Shown here piece by piece: positions 7,283 through 16,309 of a stretch of 64,000 nt of DNA. Below the pieces are notes generated by a model. It had not been told where the DNA came from, did no database searches, and saw only the letters and a list, made by a program, of their open reading frames with translations. The stretch comes from Planobispora rosea. GTDB lineage: Bacteria; Actinomycetota; Actinomycetes; Streptosporangiales; Streptosporangiaceae. Where the stretch lies: assembly GCF_014648175.1 (NCBI RefSeq), contig NZ_BMQP01000021.1, positions 62,001-126,000 of the forward strand. Reading direction: 5' to 3'. A program made the position numbers and the translations under genes. Every line of letters starts with the position of its first letter. The stretch's first letter is position 1.

Positions 7283-10200
7283 CCTTTGACGCACGGAACC
7301 GTTCTCGGACGGCTCACCCTGCGGAGTCTGAGTCTTCCCGACTTCGGCGCTGGATCCAGCAGTTCGCCGGCTGCCTCCTCCTCGGTGCGATCGCCTTCAA
7401 CACGGCGCCCGACAGGATCATCGCCGAGACGAAGCTCGACATGGCGATCAATCCCCTCGGGTTCCTCGCGCGGGCGACACACCTGTGGGACGGGACGTTC
7501 TTCGGCCACCTGCAGAACCAGGCGTACGGATACCTGTTCCCGATGGGGCCCTTCTACAGCCTCTGGCTCGCCCTCGACATGCCCGCGTGGAACGTCCAGC
7601 GGCTGTGGATGTCCGCTGTCCTGATCGCGGCCTTCCTCGGCGTGGTCCGGGTGGTCCGCGAGCTGGGCATCGGTTCGCCGGAGGCGGGGATCCTCGCCGG
7701 TCTCGCCTATGCCCTCGCACCGCACGCCCAGGCGCTGATCGGCGTCAACTCCTCGGAGTTCCTGCCCAGCGCCGTCCTGCCGTGGATCCTCCTGCCCCTC
7801 ATCAGGGGAGCGAGCGGCCGCACCACCCCACGCCGTGCCGCCGCGCTCTCCGCGGCCGCGCTGCTGCTGTGCGGCGGAGTGAACGCGGCGGCCGAGCTCG
7901 CCGTGCTGGTCGTCCCCTTCCTCTATCTGCTCACCAGGAGAGCCGGCCCCCTCAAGCGCAGGCTGCTCGCCTGGTGGCTACCGCTGGTCGGGATGGCGGC
8001 CTTCTGGTGGCTGGCTCCGCTGCTCATCATGGGCCGCCACATCTTCTCGTTCCTGCCCTTCATCGAGACGGCCACGGCGACCAGCAAGGTGACCTCGCTG
8101 ACCAACGTCGTCAGGGGGACGTCGAGCTGGCTCAGCTTCCTGCAGACCGACGGCAGGCCGTGGGTGGAGGCGGCCTTCGCCCAGGCGACCCAGCCCTGGC
8201 TCATCGTGGTGACCGCTCTCGTGGCCGCGTTCGGCCTGGCCGGCCTGGCACGCCGGAGCACGCCGGAGCGCCTGTTCCTGGTGCTCACCCTGCTGGTCGG
8301 CGTGATCGTCGTTTCCGCCGGCCACGCCGGCCCGCTGGCGGGGTTCACCCGGGAACTGCTCGACGGGCCGCTCGCGCCCTTCCGTAACCTGCACAAGTTC
8401 GACGCGCTGATCCGGCTCCCCATCGTCCTGGGGCTTGCCGCCCTCTTCAGCGCGCGGGTGCGGGCGCGGATGCCGTTCCGTACGGCCGTGATCACCGTCA
8501 CCGGGCTCAGCTTCGCCCCGGTCGCACTGTCCGGAGTGTCGCCCGGGGGTTCGTTCTGGGAGGTGCCCGCCTACTGGCGCGAAGCGGTGACCTGGCTCAA
8601 CACCAACGCCGCCGATCAGATGGTGCTGGTCGTCCCCGGATCCCGGCGGGGTGAGTACGACTGGGGCCGGCCCGTCGACGAACCGCTTCAGCCGCTCCTG
8701 GACGGCGTGCGATGGGCCGGCCACACCAACGTGCCCTGGGGATCCCCCGGCATCGCCAGGACTCTGCAGGCCCTGGACGAGCGGTTCAGCGCGGGCAAGG
8801 GATCACTCGGACTCGGCATGACGCTCCGGCGGATGGGCGTCGGCTATCTCCTGGTCCGCAACGACCTCGACCGGGCCACGATCGGTGACGCCTGGCCGGC
8901 CCGGGTCCATGAGACGCTGGAGGAGTCGCCCGGCCTCTCGCGGGTGCGCGGCTTCGGCCGCCAGGTCGGGCAGGAGCAGAGCAACATCGCCGCGACCTGG
9001 CTCGACCAGCCCTATGACGCTCTGGAGATCTACCGGGTCGCGGGCTCACCGATGAGGGCCGGGATCCTGCCCGCGGAGAACACGATGCGGGTCACCGGAG
9101 CACCCGAGTCCGTCCTCGCCCTCGCCGAGGAAGGGCTGCTGGGGGACGACCGGCCCGTGGTGATCGGGAACGACCCGGCGGCCTACCCGGTGTCGGGTGT
9201 GAACACGATCGCCACCGACACGCTCCGCCGTCGCGAGACCGTCTTCAGTGATCTGAGGAGATCGTCCTCGGCCACGCTCACGGAGTCGGAGGACCCCGTC
9301 CGCCCGGCCGCCGCGGCCGACGTGGTCGACCCCGCCTGGACCCCGTACACCTCGGAGGCCGAGTACACCGGTATCGCCGGGCTCTCATCCTCCTCCGCCG
9401 AGAGCTCCGCGAGCGCGCTGCCCGGCATGCGTGATCCGGGCCGCCAGCCGTTCGCGGCGATCGACGGGGATCCCCGGACGAGCTGGCGCTCGGACGGGTG
9501 GAGCGGTCCCGTCGGCGAGTGGTGGGAGGTCCGCCTCACGGAGGCGGTCACGGTGCCCCAGATCACCGTGCGCTTCGAACGCTCGGCGATCGGACCGCCG
9601 GTCACCCAGGTCGCGGTGGAGACCGACACGGGCAGGACCGTATCGGCGGTCACATCGGCCGACGAGCAGCGGCTCGCCGTGCCTGCCGGATCCACCTCAC
9701 GGGTCAGGATCCGCATCACCGGAGTGGAGGGCGAGCGGGCGGGGCCGCTCGCCGGCAGGGTGGGGCTGTCCGAGGTGACGATCCCGGGGATCGAGGCCGG
9801 CCGGACCATCGCTGTACAGCCCCTCGGCGAGGGCCGTAGCGAGACCACGGTACTGACCAGGACCGGCGACGTCTCTCCGTGCATGCGGGGCTCCTTCGCC
9901 TGGACCTGCGACGAACGGCTGGAGGTTCAGGGGGAGGACGGGTACGGCTTCAACCGCAGGGTGGTGAGCGAGGAGACCGGTGACTGGGAGATCACCGGCC
10001 GGGCGCTGCTCAGCGATCCGACGACCGCGGAGCGGCTGGTGACGCTCCCCGACTCCTATCCCAAGGTGACCGCGTCGTCCACGATCGTCGACCACCCGGC
10101 CGTTCTCGGCCGGGCCGCGTTCGACGGTGACAACCGTACGATCTGGTACGCCGACCCGCTCGACCGGCGGCCCGAGCTCACCGTGGACCTGGGACGGACC

Positions 10201-11412
10201 ACGCCGATCTCGCGGATCAAGTTCGACTTCCCCGACTCGTATCTCGGTCTCCCGCCCGTCCGGGTCACCGTCCGGACGGACCGCGGCGTGGTCCGCTCCG
10301 GCTGGCCGGGGTCCAGCGGCTGGCTCCAGATCGCTCCGGTACGGGCGAAGCTTCTCAAGATCGAGTTCGAGACGACGGTGTCGCGCCCGCTCGAACTCGT
10401 CGACGTCTCGATCCCCGGCGTGGCGAGCGTGCCCGACCTGGAGGCCTTCCCGCTCCAGCTGCCGTGCGGGTTCGGCCCGACGCTGTCCGTGAACGGCAAC
10501 GAAGTGCCCACCGAGGTCGTCGAGGGCACGCTGGGCGACGTGCTGAACGGCAGGGAGGTCATCTACCGGGCCTGCACCCGGGTCTCGGTCGTCCCGGGCA
10601 GCGTCCGTGTCACCGCCGAGCACGATGACCCGTTCCGGGTGCGGTCGGTGGTGATCCGCGGCAGCCGGGTGCAGTCCGACCCGGTCACGATGGCACCGGT
10701 CCGGGCCGAACGCTGGGACGCGGGCACCCGCGAGGTGCGGGTCACCACCTCCGGAGTGTCCTACCTCGTGGTGAACGAGAACTTCAACAGCGGCTGGCGG
10801 GCCACCCTGCAGGGGAGGGAGCTGACGGCGATCCGCCTCGACGGCTGGCGGCAGGCGTGGCTGCTTCCCGCCAACGTCTCCGGCACCGTGACGATGAACT
10901 ACGCCCCCGATGGGCCCTACCGCACCGCGCTCCTGGCCGGTGCCGGACTGGCCCTGCTCGTGGTGGGCCTCGCGCTCTGGCCCGGACGGGGCCGGCCGCT
11001 CCGGCCCGCGGCACTTCCCGCCGCCCCGCGTTCGGCCGCTCTGGTGGTGCCGGTGCTCGGGTTCTGGGTCCTCGGCCCGGCCGGCGCGGCGGTTGCGCTC
11101 CTGACGTTCCTCCTGGCCGTCTGGGCTCAGCAGGTGGCGGGAGCCGAGCACCTCGCCGACGGCTGGCTCAGGCGGGCCGCCGACGCCATCAGATCTCCTC
11201 TGGTGCCCGCGGCGCTCTTCTCCGCGGCCGGTGCCGGGCTGGCGGCCGGGCTTCCGGAATGGACGGGCCAGTGGACCGCGCTCGTCGCGCTCGCCGTGCT
11301 GGCGTCGGGCTTGCACCCCGTTGCGGCCCGGCGCAACCTGGGGAGGCCCGCGCTCGAGCGTGCCGCGGCCGTATCCGATTCCGGATCGAGACCGGAGTAC
11401 TCATGGACGTGA
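7279..11412 (+). CDS. aftD: AftD-type alpha-(1->3)-arabinofuranosyltransferase (GT-C, DUF3367)
   Basis: A 1377-residue polytopic GT-C enzyme of the size of mycobacterial AftD, which adds branching arabinofuranose from decaprenyl-phosphoryl arabinose during arabinogalactan/lipoarabinomannan assembly. The N-terminal part (about 20-420) has many membrane segments; a large extracytoplasmic part follows with two discoidin (F5/8 type C) carbohydrate-binding modules (about 710-830, AIDGDPRTSWRSDG; and 940-1050, AFDGDNRTIWYADP); final membrane helices are at about 1205-1330. TTG start at 7279 is chosen because it overlaps the preceding stop; the next ATG (7441) would cut the first helix. Related to AftD by architecture; whether it really transfers arabinose here is not shown. 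It overlaps the next gene by 10 bases. Confidence 0.85.
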   Translation: MTFDARNRSRTAHPAESESSRLRRWIQQFAGCLLLGAIAFNTAPDRIIAETKLDMAINPLGFLARATHLWDGTFFGHLQNQAYGYLFPMGPFYSLWLALDMPAWNVQRLWMSAVLIAAFLGVVRVVRELGIGSPEAGILAGLAYALAPHAQALIGVNSSEFLPSAVLPWILLPLIRGASGRTTPRRAAALSAAALLLCGGVNAAAELAVLVVPFLYLLTRRAGPLKRRLLAWWLPLVGMAAFWWLAPLLIMGRHIFSFLPFIETATATSKVTSLTNVVRGTSSWLSFLQTDGRPWVEAAFAQATQPWLIVVTALVAAFGLAGLARRSTPERLFLVLTLLVGVIVVSAGHAGPLAGFTRELLDGPLAPFRNLHKFDALIRLPIVLGLAALFSARVRARMPFRTAVITVTGLSFAPVALSGVSPGGSFWEVPAYWREAVTWLNTNAADQMVLVVPGSRRGEYDWGRPVDEPLQPLLDGVRWAGHTNVPWGSPGIARTLQALDERFSAGKGSLGLGMTLRRMGVGYLLVRNDLDRATIGDAWPARVHETLEESPGLSRVRGFGRQVGQEQSNIAATWLDQPYDALEIYRVAGSPMRAGILPAENTMRVTGAPESVLALAEEGLLGDDRPVVIGNDPAAYPVSGVNTIATDTLRRRETVFSDLRRSSSATLTESEDPVRPAAAADVVDPAWTPYTSEAEYTGIAGLSSSSAESSASALPGMRDPGRQPFAAIDGDPRTSWRSDGWSGPVGEWWEVRLTEAVTVPQITVRFERSAIGPPVTQVAVETDTGRTVSAVTSADEQRLAVPAGSTSRVRIRITGVEGERAGPLAGRVGLSEVTIPGIEAGRTIAVQPLGEGRSETTVLTRTGDVSPCMRGSFAWTCDERLEVQGEDGYGFNRRVVSEETGDWEITGRALLSDPTTAERLVTLPDSYPKVTASSTIVDHPAVLGRAAFDGDNRTIWYADPLDRRPELTVDLGRTTPISRIKFDFPDSYLGLPPVRVTVRTDRGVVRSGWPGSSGWLQIAPVRAKLLKIEFETTVSRPLELVDVSIPGVASVPDLEAFPLQLPCGFGPTLSVNGNEVPTEVVEGTLGDVLNGREVIYRACTRVSVVPGSVRVTAEHDDPFRVRSVVIRGSRVQSDPVTMAPVRAERWDAGTREVRVTTSGVSYLVVNENFNSGWRATLQGRELTAIRLDGWRQAWLLPANVSGTVTMNYAPDGPYRTALLAGAGLALLVVGLALWPGRGRPLRPAALPAAPRSAALVVPVLGFWVLGPAGAAVALLTFLLAVWAQQVAGAEHLADGWLRRAADAIRSPLVPAALFSAAGAGLAAGLPEWTGQWTALVALAVLASGLHPVAARRNLGRPALERAAAVSDSGSRPEYSWT

Positions 11413-13205
11413 TGCAGACGGAGGGAGGCGCGGAGACGCGCACAGCGGCGGTGCCGCGGCCCGGCCGTGGCGTGCTGGCCGGCGCGCTCGTCCTGCTGCT
11501 GGTGCAGGCCGTCCTGAAAGCGGTGATCGTCGCCCAGGCCTATTTCAAGGAGGACGACTTCGCCTACGCGGCCAGGGCGATGGAGGCCGAGCCCGACCCG
11601 GCCTGGTTGACGACCACCTACCTCGGGCAGTTCATGCCCGGCGGGTTCGCGCTCGACTGGGTCATAGTGCGGCTGGCGCCGTACGACTGGACCCTGGTGG
11701 CCGCGCTCGTCGTGACCGCCCACACGCTTGCGGGACTGGCCGTCCACCGCATGCTCACCACCCTGTTCGGCAAGCGTCTGCTGGTGCTCGTCCCACTGAC
11801 GCTGTTCGTCCTGGCCCCGGCCTCGGTGCCCGTGCTCACCTGGTGGGCGGCGGCGCTGAACACCGTCCCGTTGCAGATCGCGTTGCCGATGGCCGTGACC
11901 GCGCACGTGCGCTTCCTGCGGACGGGGCGGAACCGGTACGCGGCGGCCGCGATCGGCTGGATCCTCCTGGGCATGCTCTTCTTCGTCAAGGCCGCGGTCA
12001 TCCCCGTGCTGCTCGCCGCGCTGACATGGGCCTACTTCGGCGGGTTGCGCGGGCGGATCCGGCTGTGGCTCGCCTACGGCGGCATGCTCGCCGCGTTCGT
12101 CGGCCTGTATCTGGTGCGCTCCCTCAACGCGGGTCCCGGCATGGGAGGGCTCCCGTCGCTGGAGGACGGGCTGGGCTTCGTGGGAAATCTGCTCGGCCGC
12201 ACGTTCCTGACCACCGCGCTGGGCGGCCCCTGGGGCTGGTTCGCCGGCCCGGACCGAGCCGTGGCGGCACCCCCCTGGCCGCTGGTCGGGGTCTGCGCGC
12301 TGGTCGTGGCGGCGCTTTTCCTCGCGACACTCCGCTACCGGCGCCGCGCGCTCGCGGCCTGGTCGATCCTGCTGGGGTGGGTGCTTCTGGCGGACGTTCC
12401 GCCGCCGCTGTACGGCCGCGTCTACCTGGCGGGCAGCTTCCTCGGCATGGACACCCGGTACGTCGCCGACGCCCTGCCGGTCCTGGCCCTGACGGCCGGG
12501 TTGCTGGTGATGCCGCTCCTCGGCGAGGACCGGCCCTGGCTGCGGCCGCTTCCCAGGGCGGAGGCGGTGTACGCGGCGGGCGGCCTGCTCGTGGGGGGAT
12601 TCACGGTGGCCTCGCTGGTGTCCATCAACGGCTTCGCCGCGCACCTCGGAGCCCGGGACAAGGTCGACTATCTCACCGCTGCGCGCGAGGCGCTGGCCGG
12701 TGTCAAGCGGGGGCAGGTCGTCTTCGACTCCCCGGTGCCGGACTTCATGCTCTCTCAGGGGTATGGAAAGTACGGCCTCACCTCACGCCTGCTGTCGCCG
12801 CTGGCGGACGGAGACCTCCGCGAGCGGATGCGCACGCCCACGGCGGCGACCGGAGGACTCGTCTTCGGTCCGGACGGCCGGCTGCGGCCGGTGGACGTCA
12901 ACGGGGTCAAGCAGGATCCTCCCGGCGGGTGCTGGCCGAGGCGGCAGGGACGGGTCACGGTCCCGATTCCCGGCGGCGGGGACACCGCAAGCCTGGTGCG
13001 CCTGGGCACGTGGACCGAGGAGCGGACCGAGGTGAGCGTGCTGGCCGGCGACGCCAAGTACACGGTCACCCTGTCCGAGGGGCTGGGCCAGCTCTATGTG
13101 CCGCTTCCCGCCCCGGTGCGGCAGATCGAGGTCATCGGCGTCCCGTCCGGGAACACGGTCTGCCTGGGGGACGTCAAGGCCGGAACGGCCGTGCCCGCGC
13201 CATGA
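11403..13205 (+). CDS. Polytopic membrane protein, unknown function
   Basis: 600-residue integral membrane protein. It starts with a short cytoplasmic segment, then a first helix (about 20-40, VLAGALVLLLVQAVLKAVI) followed by FKEDDFAYAARAME, an acidic loop like the catalytic first loop of GT-C enzymes. About ten more helices reach residue 420, and a C-terminal extracytoplasmic region of about 170 residues ends in a small beta-rich domain with one Cys. No family recognised; GT-C-like topology is a possibility. ATG at 11403 lies inside the last codons of the aftD-like gene, and its stop overlaps the DUF3068 start by 4 bases (ATGA), so it is in the same operon. Confidence 0.85.
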   Translation: MDVMQTEGGAETRTAAVPRPGRGVLAGALVLLLVQAVLKAVIVAQAYFKEDDFAYAARAMEAEPDPAWLTTTYLGQFMPGGFALDWVIVRLAPYDWTLVAALVVTAHTLAGLAVHRMLTTLFGKRLLVLVPLTLFVLAPASVPVLTWWAAALNTVPLQIALPMAVTAHVRFLRTGRNRYAAAAIGWILLGMLFFVKAAVIPVLLAALTWAYFGGLRGRIRLWLAYGGMLAAFVGLYLVRSLNAGPGMGGLPSLEDGLGFVGNLLGRTFLTTALGGPWGWFAGPDRAVAAPPWPLVGVCALVVAALFLATLRYRRRALAAWSILLGWVLLADVPPPLYGRVYLAGSFLGMDTRYVADALPVLALTAGLLVMPLLGEDRPWLRPLPRAEAVYAAGGLLVGGFTVASLVSINGFAAHLGARDKVDYLTAAREALAGVKRGQVVFDSPVPDFMLSQGYGKYGLTSRLLSPLADGDLRERMRTPTAATGGLVFGPDGRLRPVDVNGVKQDPPGGCWPRRQGRVTVPIPGGGDTASLVRLGTWTEERTEVSVLAGDAKYTVTLSEGLGQLYVPLPAPVRQIEVIGVPSGNTVCLGDVKAGTAVPAP

Positions 13206-14245
13206 GAACCGTGAAGAACCGCCAGGTCGTCCTGTTCGCGGTCAGTTCGTTCACGCTCATCCTGGCGGCACTGCTGCGTTTCCAGGTCTACCCGGACAGC
13301 GCGCTCCATCCGCGGGAGCCGTACCCGTCGACGACTCATCTGGCCGCGGACCGGGCCGTCTACTTCGACTGGGCGAGGCTCCGGCTCCACACGGGTGAGC
13401 CGGTCCACCGGACCGTCGTTCTGCAGGCGGGCTCCTTCGAGGGGGACGACGAGACCTCGGTCTGGACCGAACTGGCCACGACCAGTGACAGGAACGGGGC
13501 GCGGATCGCCTACCAGGAACGGAGGGTCGCCTTCGACCGGCGGACGGGTCTGGCCAAGGACTGCTGTGAGGGGTATGTCGGCACCCGGAGCGACATCCGG
13601 CAGAACGGCCTGGCCTTCCGGTGGCCCGTGGACGCCCGTCCGGTCGCCTACCCCTTCTTCGATCCCGTCACGCTGAGCGACGCCCGGATGCGCTACACCG
13701 GGGAGGAGACGCTGCGCGGGCTGCGTGTCTACCGCTACGAGCAGGACACCCCGCCGGTCAAGATCGAGGACGTGGCGGACCCGCTGCCCGGCTCTCTCGT
13801 CGGATTCCCGGGACGCGCCGTCAGGGTCGTCAAGTATGCGCAATCGTCCCGCGTCTACTGGGTGGAGCCCCGCAGCGGGTTGCCGGTCAAGGTCGAGGAG
13901 TATGCCCGCGAGACCCTGAGGACCCCTGACGATCAGGAACGGCTGGTGACGTTCGAGGCGAGACTGCGCACGGTGGACGGGGACGTCGCGATGCTCGTCG
14001 ACGCGGCGGCGACCTTCGCCGCCCGGGCGCGCATGATCGAGACGATCATCCCGGCGATCCTCGCCGGCCTCGGGCTGCTCTCGCTGATCGCGGTCGTCCT
14101 GCCGGGCCGGCGCGGGCGTTCAACGGCGGCGCAGGATCAGCAGGAGGTTCCAGGTGACGATCTCCCGGAGGCCGGGGAGGCGGATCACGGTGCTCGCCCA
14201 GCGCGGGTGGTAGCGGGGAAGCGCGTCGACGATCTCGACGTTTGA
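13202..14245 (+). CDS. DUF3068 (PorA-family) membrane-anchored protein, copy 1
   Basis: 347 residues: N-terminal membrane helix (about 8-25), large extracytoplasmic domain, second helix (about 279-300, IIPAILAGLGLLSLIAVVL). Family hallmarks shared with the copy at 16310 are an ERRVAFDRRTG...DCC motif (paired cysteines around residues 120-121), LAFRWPVD, and YWVEPRSGLPVKVEE. Function is unknown; DUF3068 genes are linked to glycosyltransferases in actinobacteria (Rv0227c in M. tuberculosis). ATG overlaps the previous stop. Oddity: beyond the second helix there is a 45-residue tail whose coding sequence runs 126 bases into the convergent methyltransferase gene, suggesting that the ancestral stop was lost. 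Confidence 0.88.
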   Translation: MRTVKNRQVVLFAVSSFTLILAALLRFQVYPDSALHPREPYPSTTHLAADRAVYFDWARLRLHTGEPVHRTVVLQAGSFEGDDETSVWTELATTSDRNGARIAYQERRVAFDRRTGLAKDCCEGYVGTRSDIRQNGLAFRWPVDARPVAYPFFDPVTLSDARMRYTGEETLRGLRVYRYEQDTPPVKIEDVADPLPGSLVGFPGRAVRVVKYAQSSRVYWVEPRSGLPVKVEEYARETLRTPDDQERLVTFEARLRTVDGDVAMLVDAAATFAARARMIETIIPAILAGLGLLSLIAVVLPGRRGRSTAAQDQQEVPGDDLPEAGEADHGARPARVVAGKRVDDLDV

Positions 14246-14887
14246 GCACGACCTGGCCCACTTCAGTGCGGCACCCACGGAGACGGCGTACATGCTCTCG
14301 CCGTAGACGTTCTTGGGCCGCTTGCCGTGGACGCGCTGGTAGCGTCGCGCGGCCCGGTGACCGCCCAGATAGTGCCAGGGAGAGGTCTCGTGGCCGCCCC
14401 ACGGCGAGAGCCAGTTGGTGAAGGAGAGGTAGACGAGGCCGCCCGGCCGGGTGACCCGGACCATCTCGTCGGTCATCCGCCACGGGTCCGGAACGTGCTC
14501 CAGCACGTTCGAGGAGAAGCAGACGTCGATCGTGCCGTCGGCGAGGGGGAGGTCCAGCGCGCTTCCCAGAATCGCGCCCTCCGGCGGAGAACCGTCCCTC
14601 ATGCTCATCTCGCCCGCGTCGCAGTCGACGCAGACCGGTCGCGCGCCCGCCTCACGCAGGGCGTCCGCGAAGTAGCCCGGACCGCCGCCCACGTCCAGCA
14701 CGAGCCTGCCGTCGAGCGGAGTGTAGGCGGCGAGCTGGGCGACGGTGTCTCTCGCCAGCAGCCCGTAGAAGAAGTCGGGGTCGGTCTGCTCCTTGCGGAA
14801 GGCGCTGAACAGTCGCACCGACCGGCGCAGGTCGGCACGGAACGGTGCGGCGGTCTTCGCCGTCTCCGCGGAAGGGACGTCGGTCAT
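14120..14887 (-). CDS. Class I SAM-dependent methyltransferase
   Basis: 255-residue methyltransferase; target unknown. Motif I is LDVGGGPGYFADAL (about residues 64-77), followed by the acidic residues of motif II (VCVDCDAGEMSM) and FSSNVLEHVPDPWRM. The C-terminus is ILRRR, and the tail starting at TWNLL is probably genuine. In the mycobacterial locus the methyltransferase Rv0224c is adjacent to the glycosyltransferase Rv0225, and this gene faces the glycosyltransferase/AftD operon tail-to-tail, so it probably modifies a sugar or lipid of the same pathway. ATG start has GAGGA about 12 bases upstream. Its last 42 codons overlap the opposite-strand DUF3068 gene. Confidence 0.88.
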   Translation of the reverse strand: MTDVPSAETAKTAAPFRADLRRSVRLFSAFRKEQTDPDFFYGLLARDTVAQLAAYTPLDGRLVLDVGGGPGYFADALREAGARPVCVDCDAGEMSMRDGSPPEGAILGSALDLPLADGTIDVCFSSNVLEHVPDPWRMTDEMVRVTRPGGLVYLSFTNWLSPWGGHETSPWHYLGGHRAARRYQRVHGKRPKNVYGESMYAVSVGAALKWARSCSNVEIVDALPRYHPRWASTVIRLPGLREIVTWNLLLILRRR

Positions 14888-14960
14888 CGGGATGGGGTCC
14901 TCACTGCCGTAAGATCGTTGTGATGGTTCTGGCCTGTTCCACTGCGTCGCGGCGGGCCCT

Positions 14961-16187
14961 TCACACGGGCGCTCGCGGGAGGCGGCGACGTGAGCCGAGC
15001 CGGCGGGCGGGTTCCTCGACGAACCGGTAGGTGAGATCGGCCAGCACCACCGTGAAGAACGTCACGGCCACCAGGTTGACCGGGAAGTTCCCGGTCCAGG
15101 GCTCCTGGTCCGTCATCTCGTACCAGAGGAACAGCACGACGAACTGCCAGAGGAAGACACCGTAGGAGATCTTGCCCAGATAGCGCATGATCCGGCCGGA
15201 GAGGAACCTGTTCAGCGGGGTGTCGTCCGGGGCGGACAGCGCTACCGGGGCGACCAGGGCCACAGCCACGATGCCGTACAGCGCCAGCTCGAACAGGCCG
15301 GTCCAGAGGTTCTCGACGCCCAGGAAACGCACCCCGGTGACCGGGGAGGCGGCGAACCCGAAGGCGATCGCCGCCACCGACCAGCACGATCCCCAGGAGG
15401 CGGTGACGGCGCGGGCCGTCCGGGAGGCGGGTCCCTCCGGCTCGGCCCGGGCCCAGACGATGAGCACGGCCAGCGCCATGCCGCCGGCGAAGTACGCCAG
15501 CGATCGGGGAAGCCAGAGGTTCAGGTGCGGTTGGTAGAAGGGGACGAAGGAGAACACGGCCCAGGCGTAGGAGATCGCCGCCATGGCGGCCAGTCCTCTG
15601 AGCAACCGCCGGGCCCGCGCGCCGGGGGCCGGCCCGGCCCGGCGCGCGTACCGGCCGAGGACGGCGGCGATGACGGGGAGCGCGAGGTAGAAGCTCATCT
15701 CCACGGACAGGCTCCACATCTGGGCCAGTCCCTTGGGGCCGAGCCCGAACCACCAGGGATCGGGGTTGTAGTTCTGACCCAGGAGGAGCAGGTAGAGCCA
15801 GGTGCCGACGTCCGTCACATGGTCGCGTGACCAGGCGAACATCGCCACCACGACGACGAGCCAGTAGGCGGGGAGGATGCGCAGCGCGCGCTTGCGCAGG
15901 TAGGTCCGGACGCTCTGGCCGGGACCCCCGGTGATGGCGGCGACGGCGAAGGGGCGGTAGAGCAGCAGACCGGACAGAGTGAAGAAGATCGGGACGCCGA
16001 TGTCACCCCGGGAGAGCAGCGCTCCCATGTAGGTGTCCTTGAGGGCCTCGCCGGACTCGATCGCCACATGGTAGAGCAGCACGGTGAGGGCGGCGACGGC
16101 GCGCATGCCGTCGAGGGCGTCCAGATAGTCATCGGCACCCGGTGGTCGCCGGGTGCCGGGTTCCAATCTAGAACTTGTTTCGGTCAC
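14961..16187 (-). CDS. Acyltransferase family 3 (OafA/YrhL-like) membrane protein
   Basis: Integral membrane O-acyltransferase that transfers acyl groups to envelope sugars or lipids. 408 residues with about ten helices. Family features: YLDALDGMRAVAALTVLLYHV at the N-terminus (the His is the presumed catalytic residue), FTLSGLLLYRP, RALRILPAYW and VEMSFYLALPV. GTG at 16187 is chosen; an upstream in-frame ATG (16286) would add 33 non-conserved residues and run across the divergent promoter region. Rv0228, an acyltransferase of this family, is the mycobacterial neighbour of DUF3068. The gene is 73 bases downstream of the methyltransferase start on the same strand and diverges from the second DUF3068 gene. 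Confidence 0.88.
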   Translation of the reverse strand: MTETSSRLEPGTRRPPGADDYLDALDGMRAVAALTVLLYHVAIESGEALKDTYMGALLSRGDIGVPIFFTLSGLLLYRPFAVAAITGGPGQSVRTYLRKRALRILPAYWLVVVVAMFAWSRDHVTDVGTWLYLLLLGQNYNPDPWWFGLGPKGLAQMWSLSVEMSFYLALPVIAAVLGRYARRAGPAPGARARRLLRGLAAMAAISYAWAVFSFVPFYQPHLNLWLPRSLAYFAGGMALAVLIVWARAEPEGPASRTARAVTASWGSCWSVAAIAFGFAASPVTGVRFLGVENLWTGLFELALYGIVAVALVAPVALSAPDDTPLNRFLSGRIMRYLGKISYGVFLWQFVVLFLWYEMTDQEPWTGNFPVNLVAVTFFTVVLADLTYRFVEEPARRLGSRRRLPRAPV

Positions 16188-16309
16188 TTTTCCGCATCCC
16201 TCGGTGACGTGAGTGATCGGCGTCACTAACATACTGGCCGGTAGCAACTCATTTAAGTAGATTTCACCCCCCATGCAAACCTGCATCAGCGGGACCCTCA
16301 GGAGGATCG
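16188..16309. promoter_or_regulatory. Divergent promoter region, acyltransferase / DUF3068 copy 2
   Basis: 122 bases between divergent starts, clearly AT-richer than the surroundings. On the minus strand TTGCAT and TAAATG are 17 bases apart, a fair promoter pair. A small inverted repeat ATGCA-AACC-TGCAT sits at 16273-16286. AGGAGG directly precedes the rightward ATG. Confidence 0.4.
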
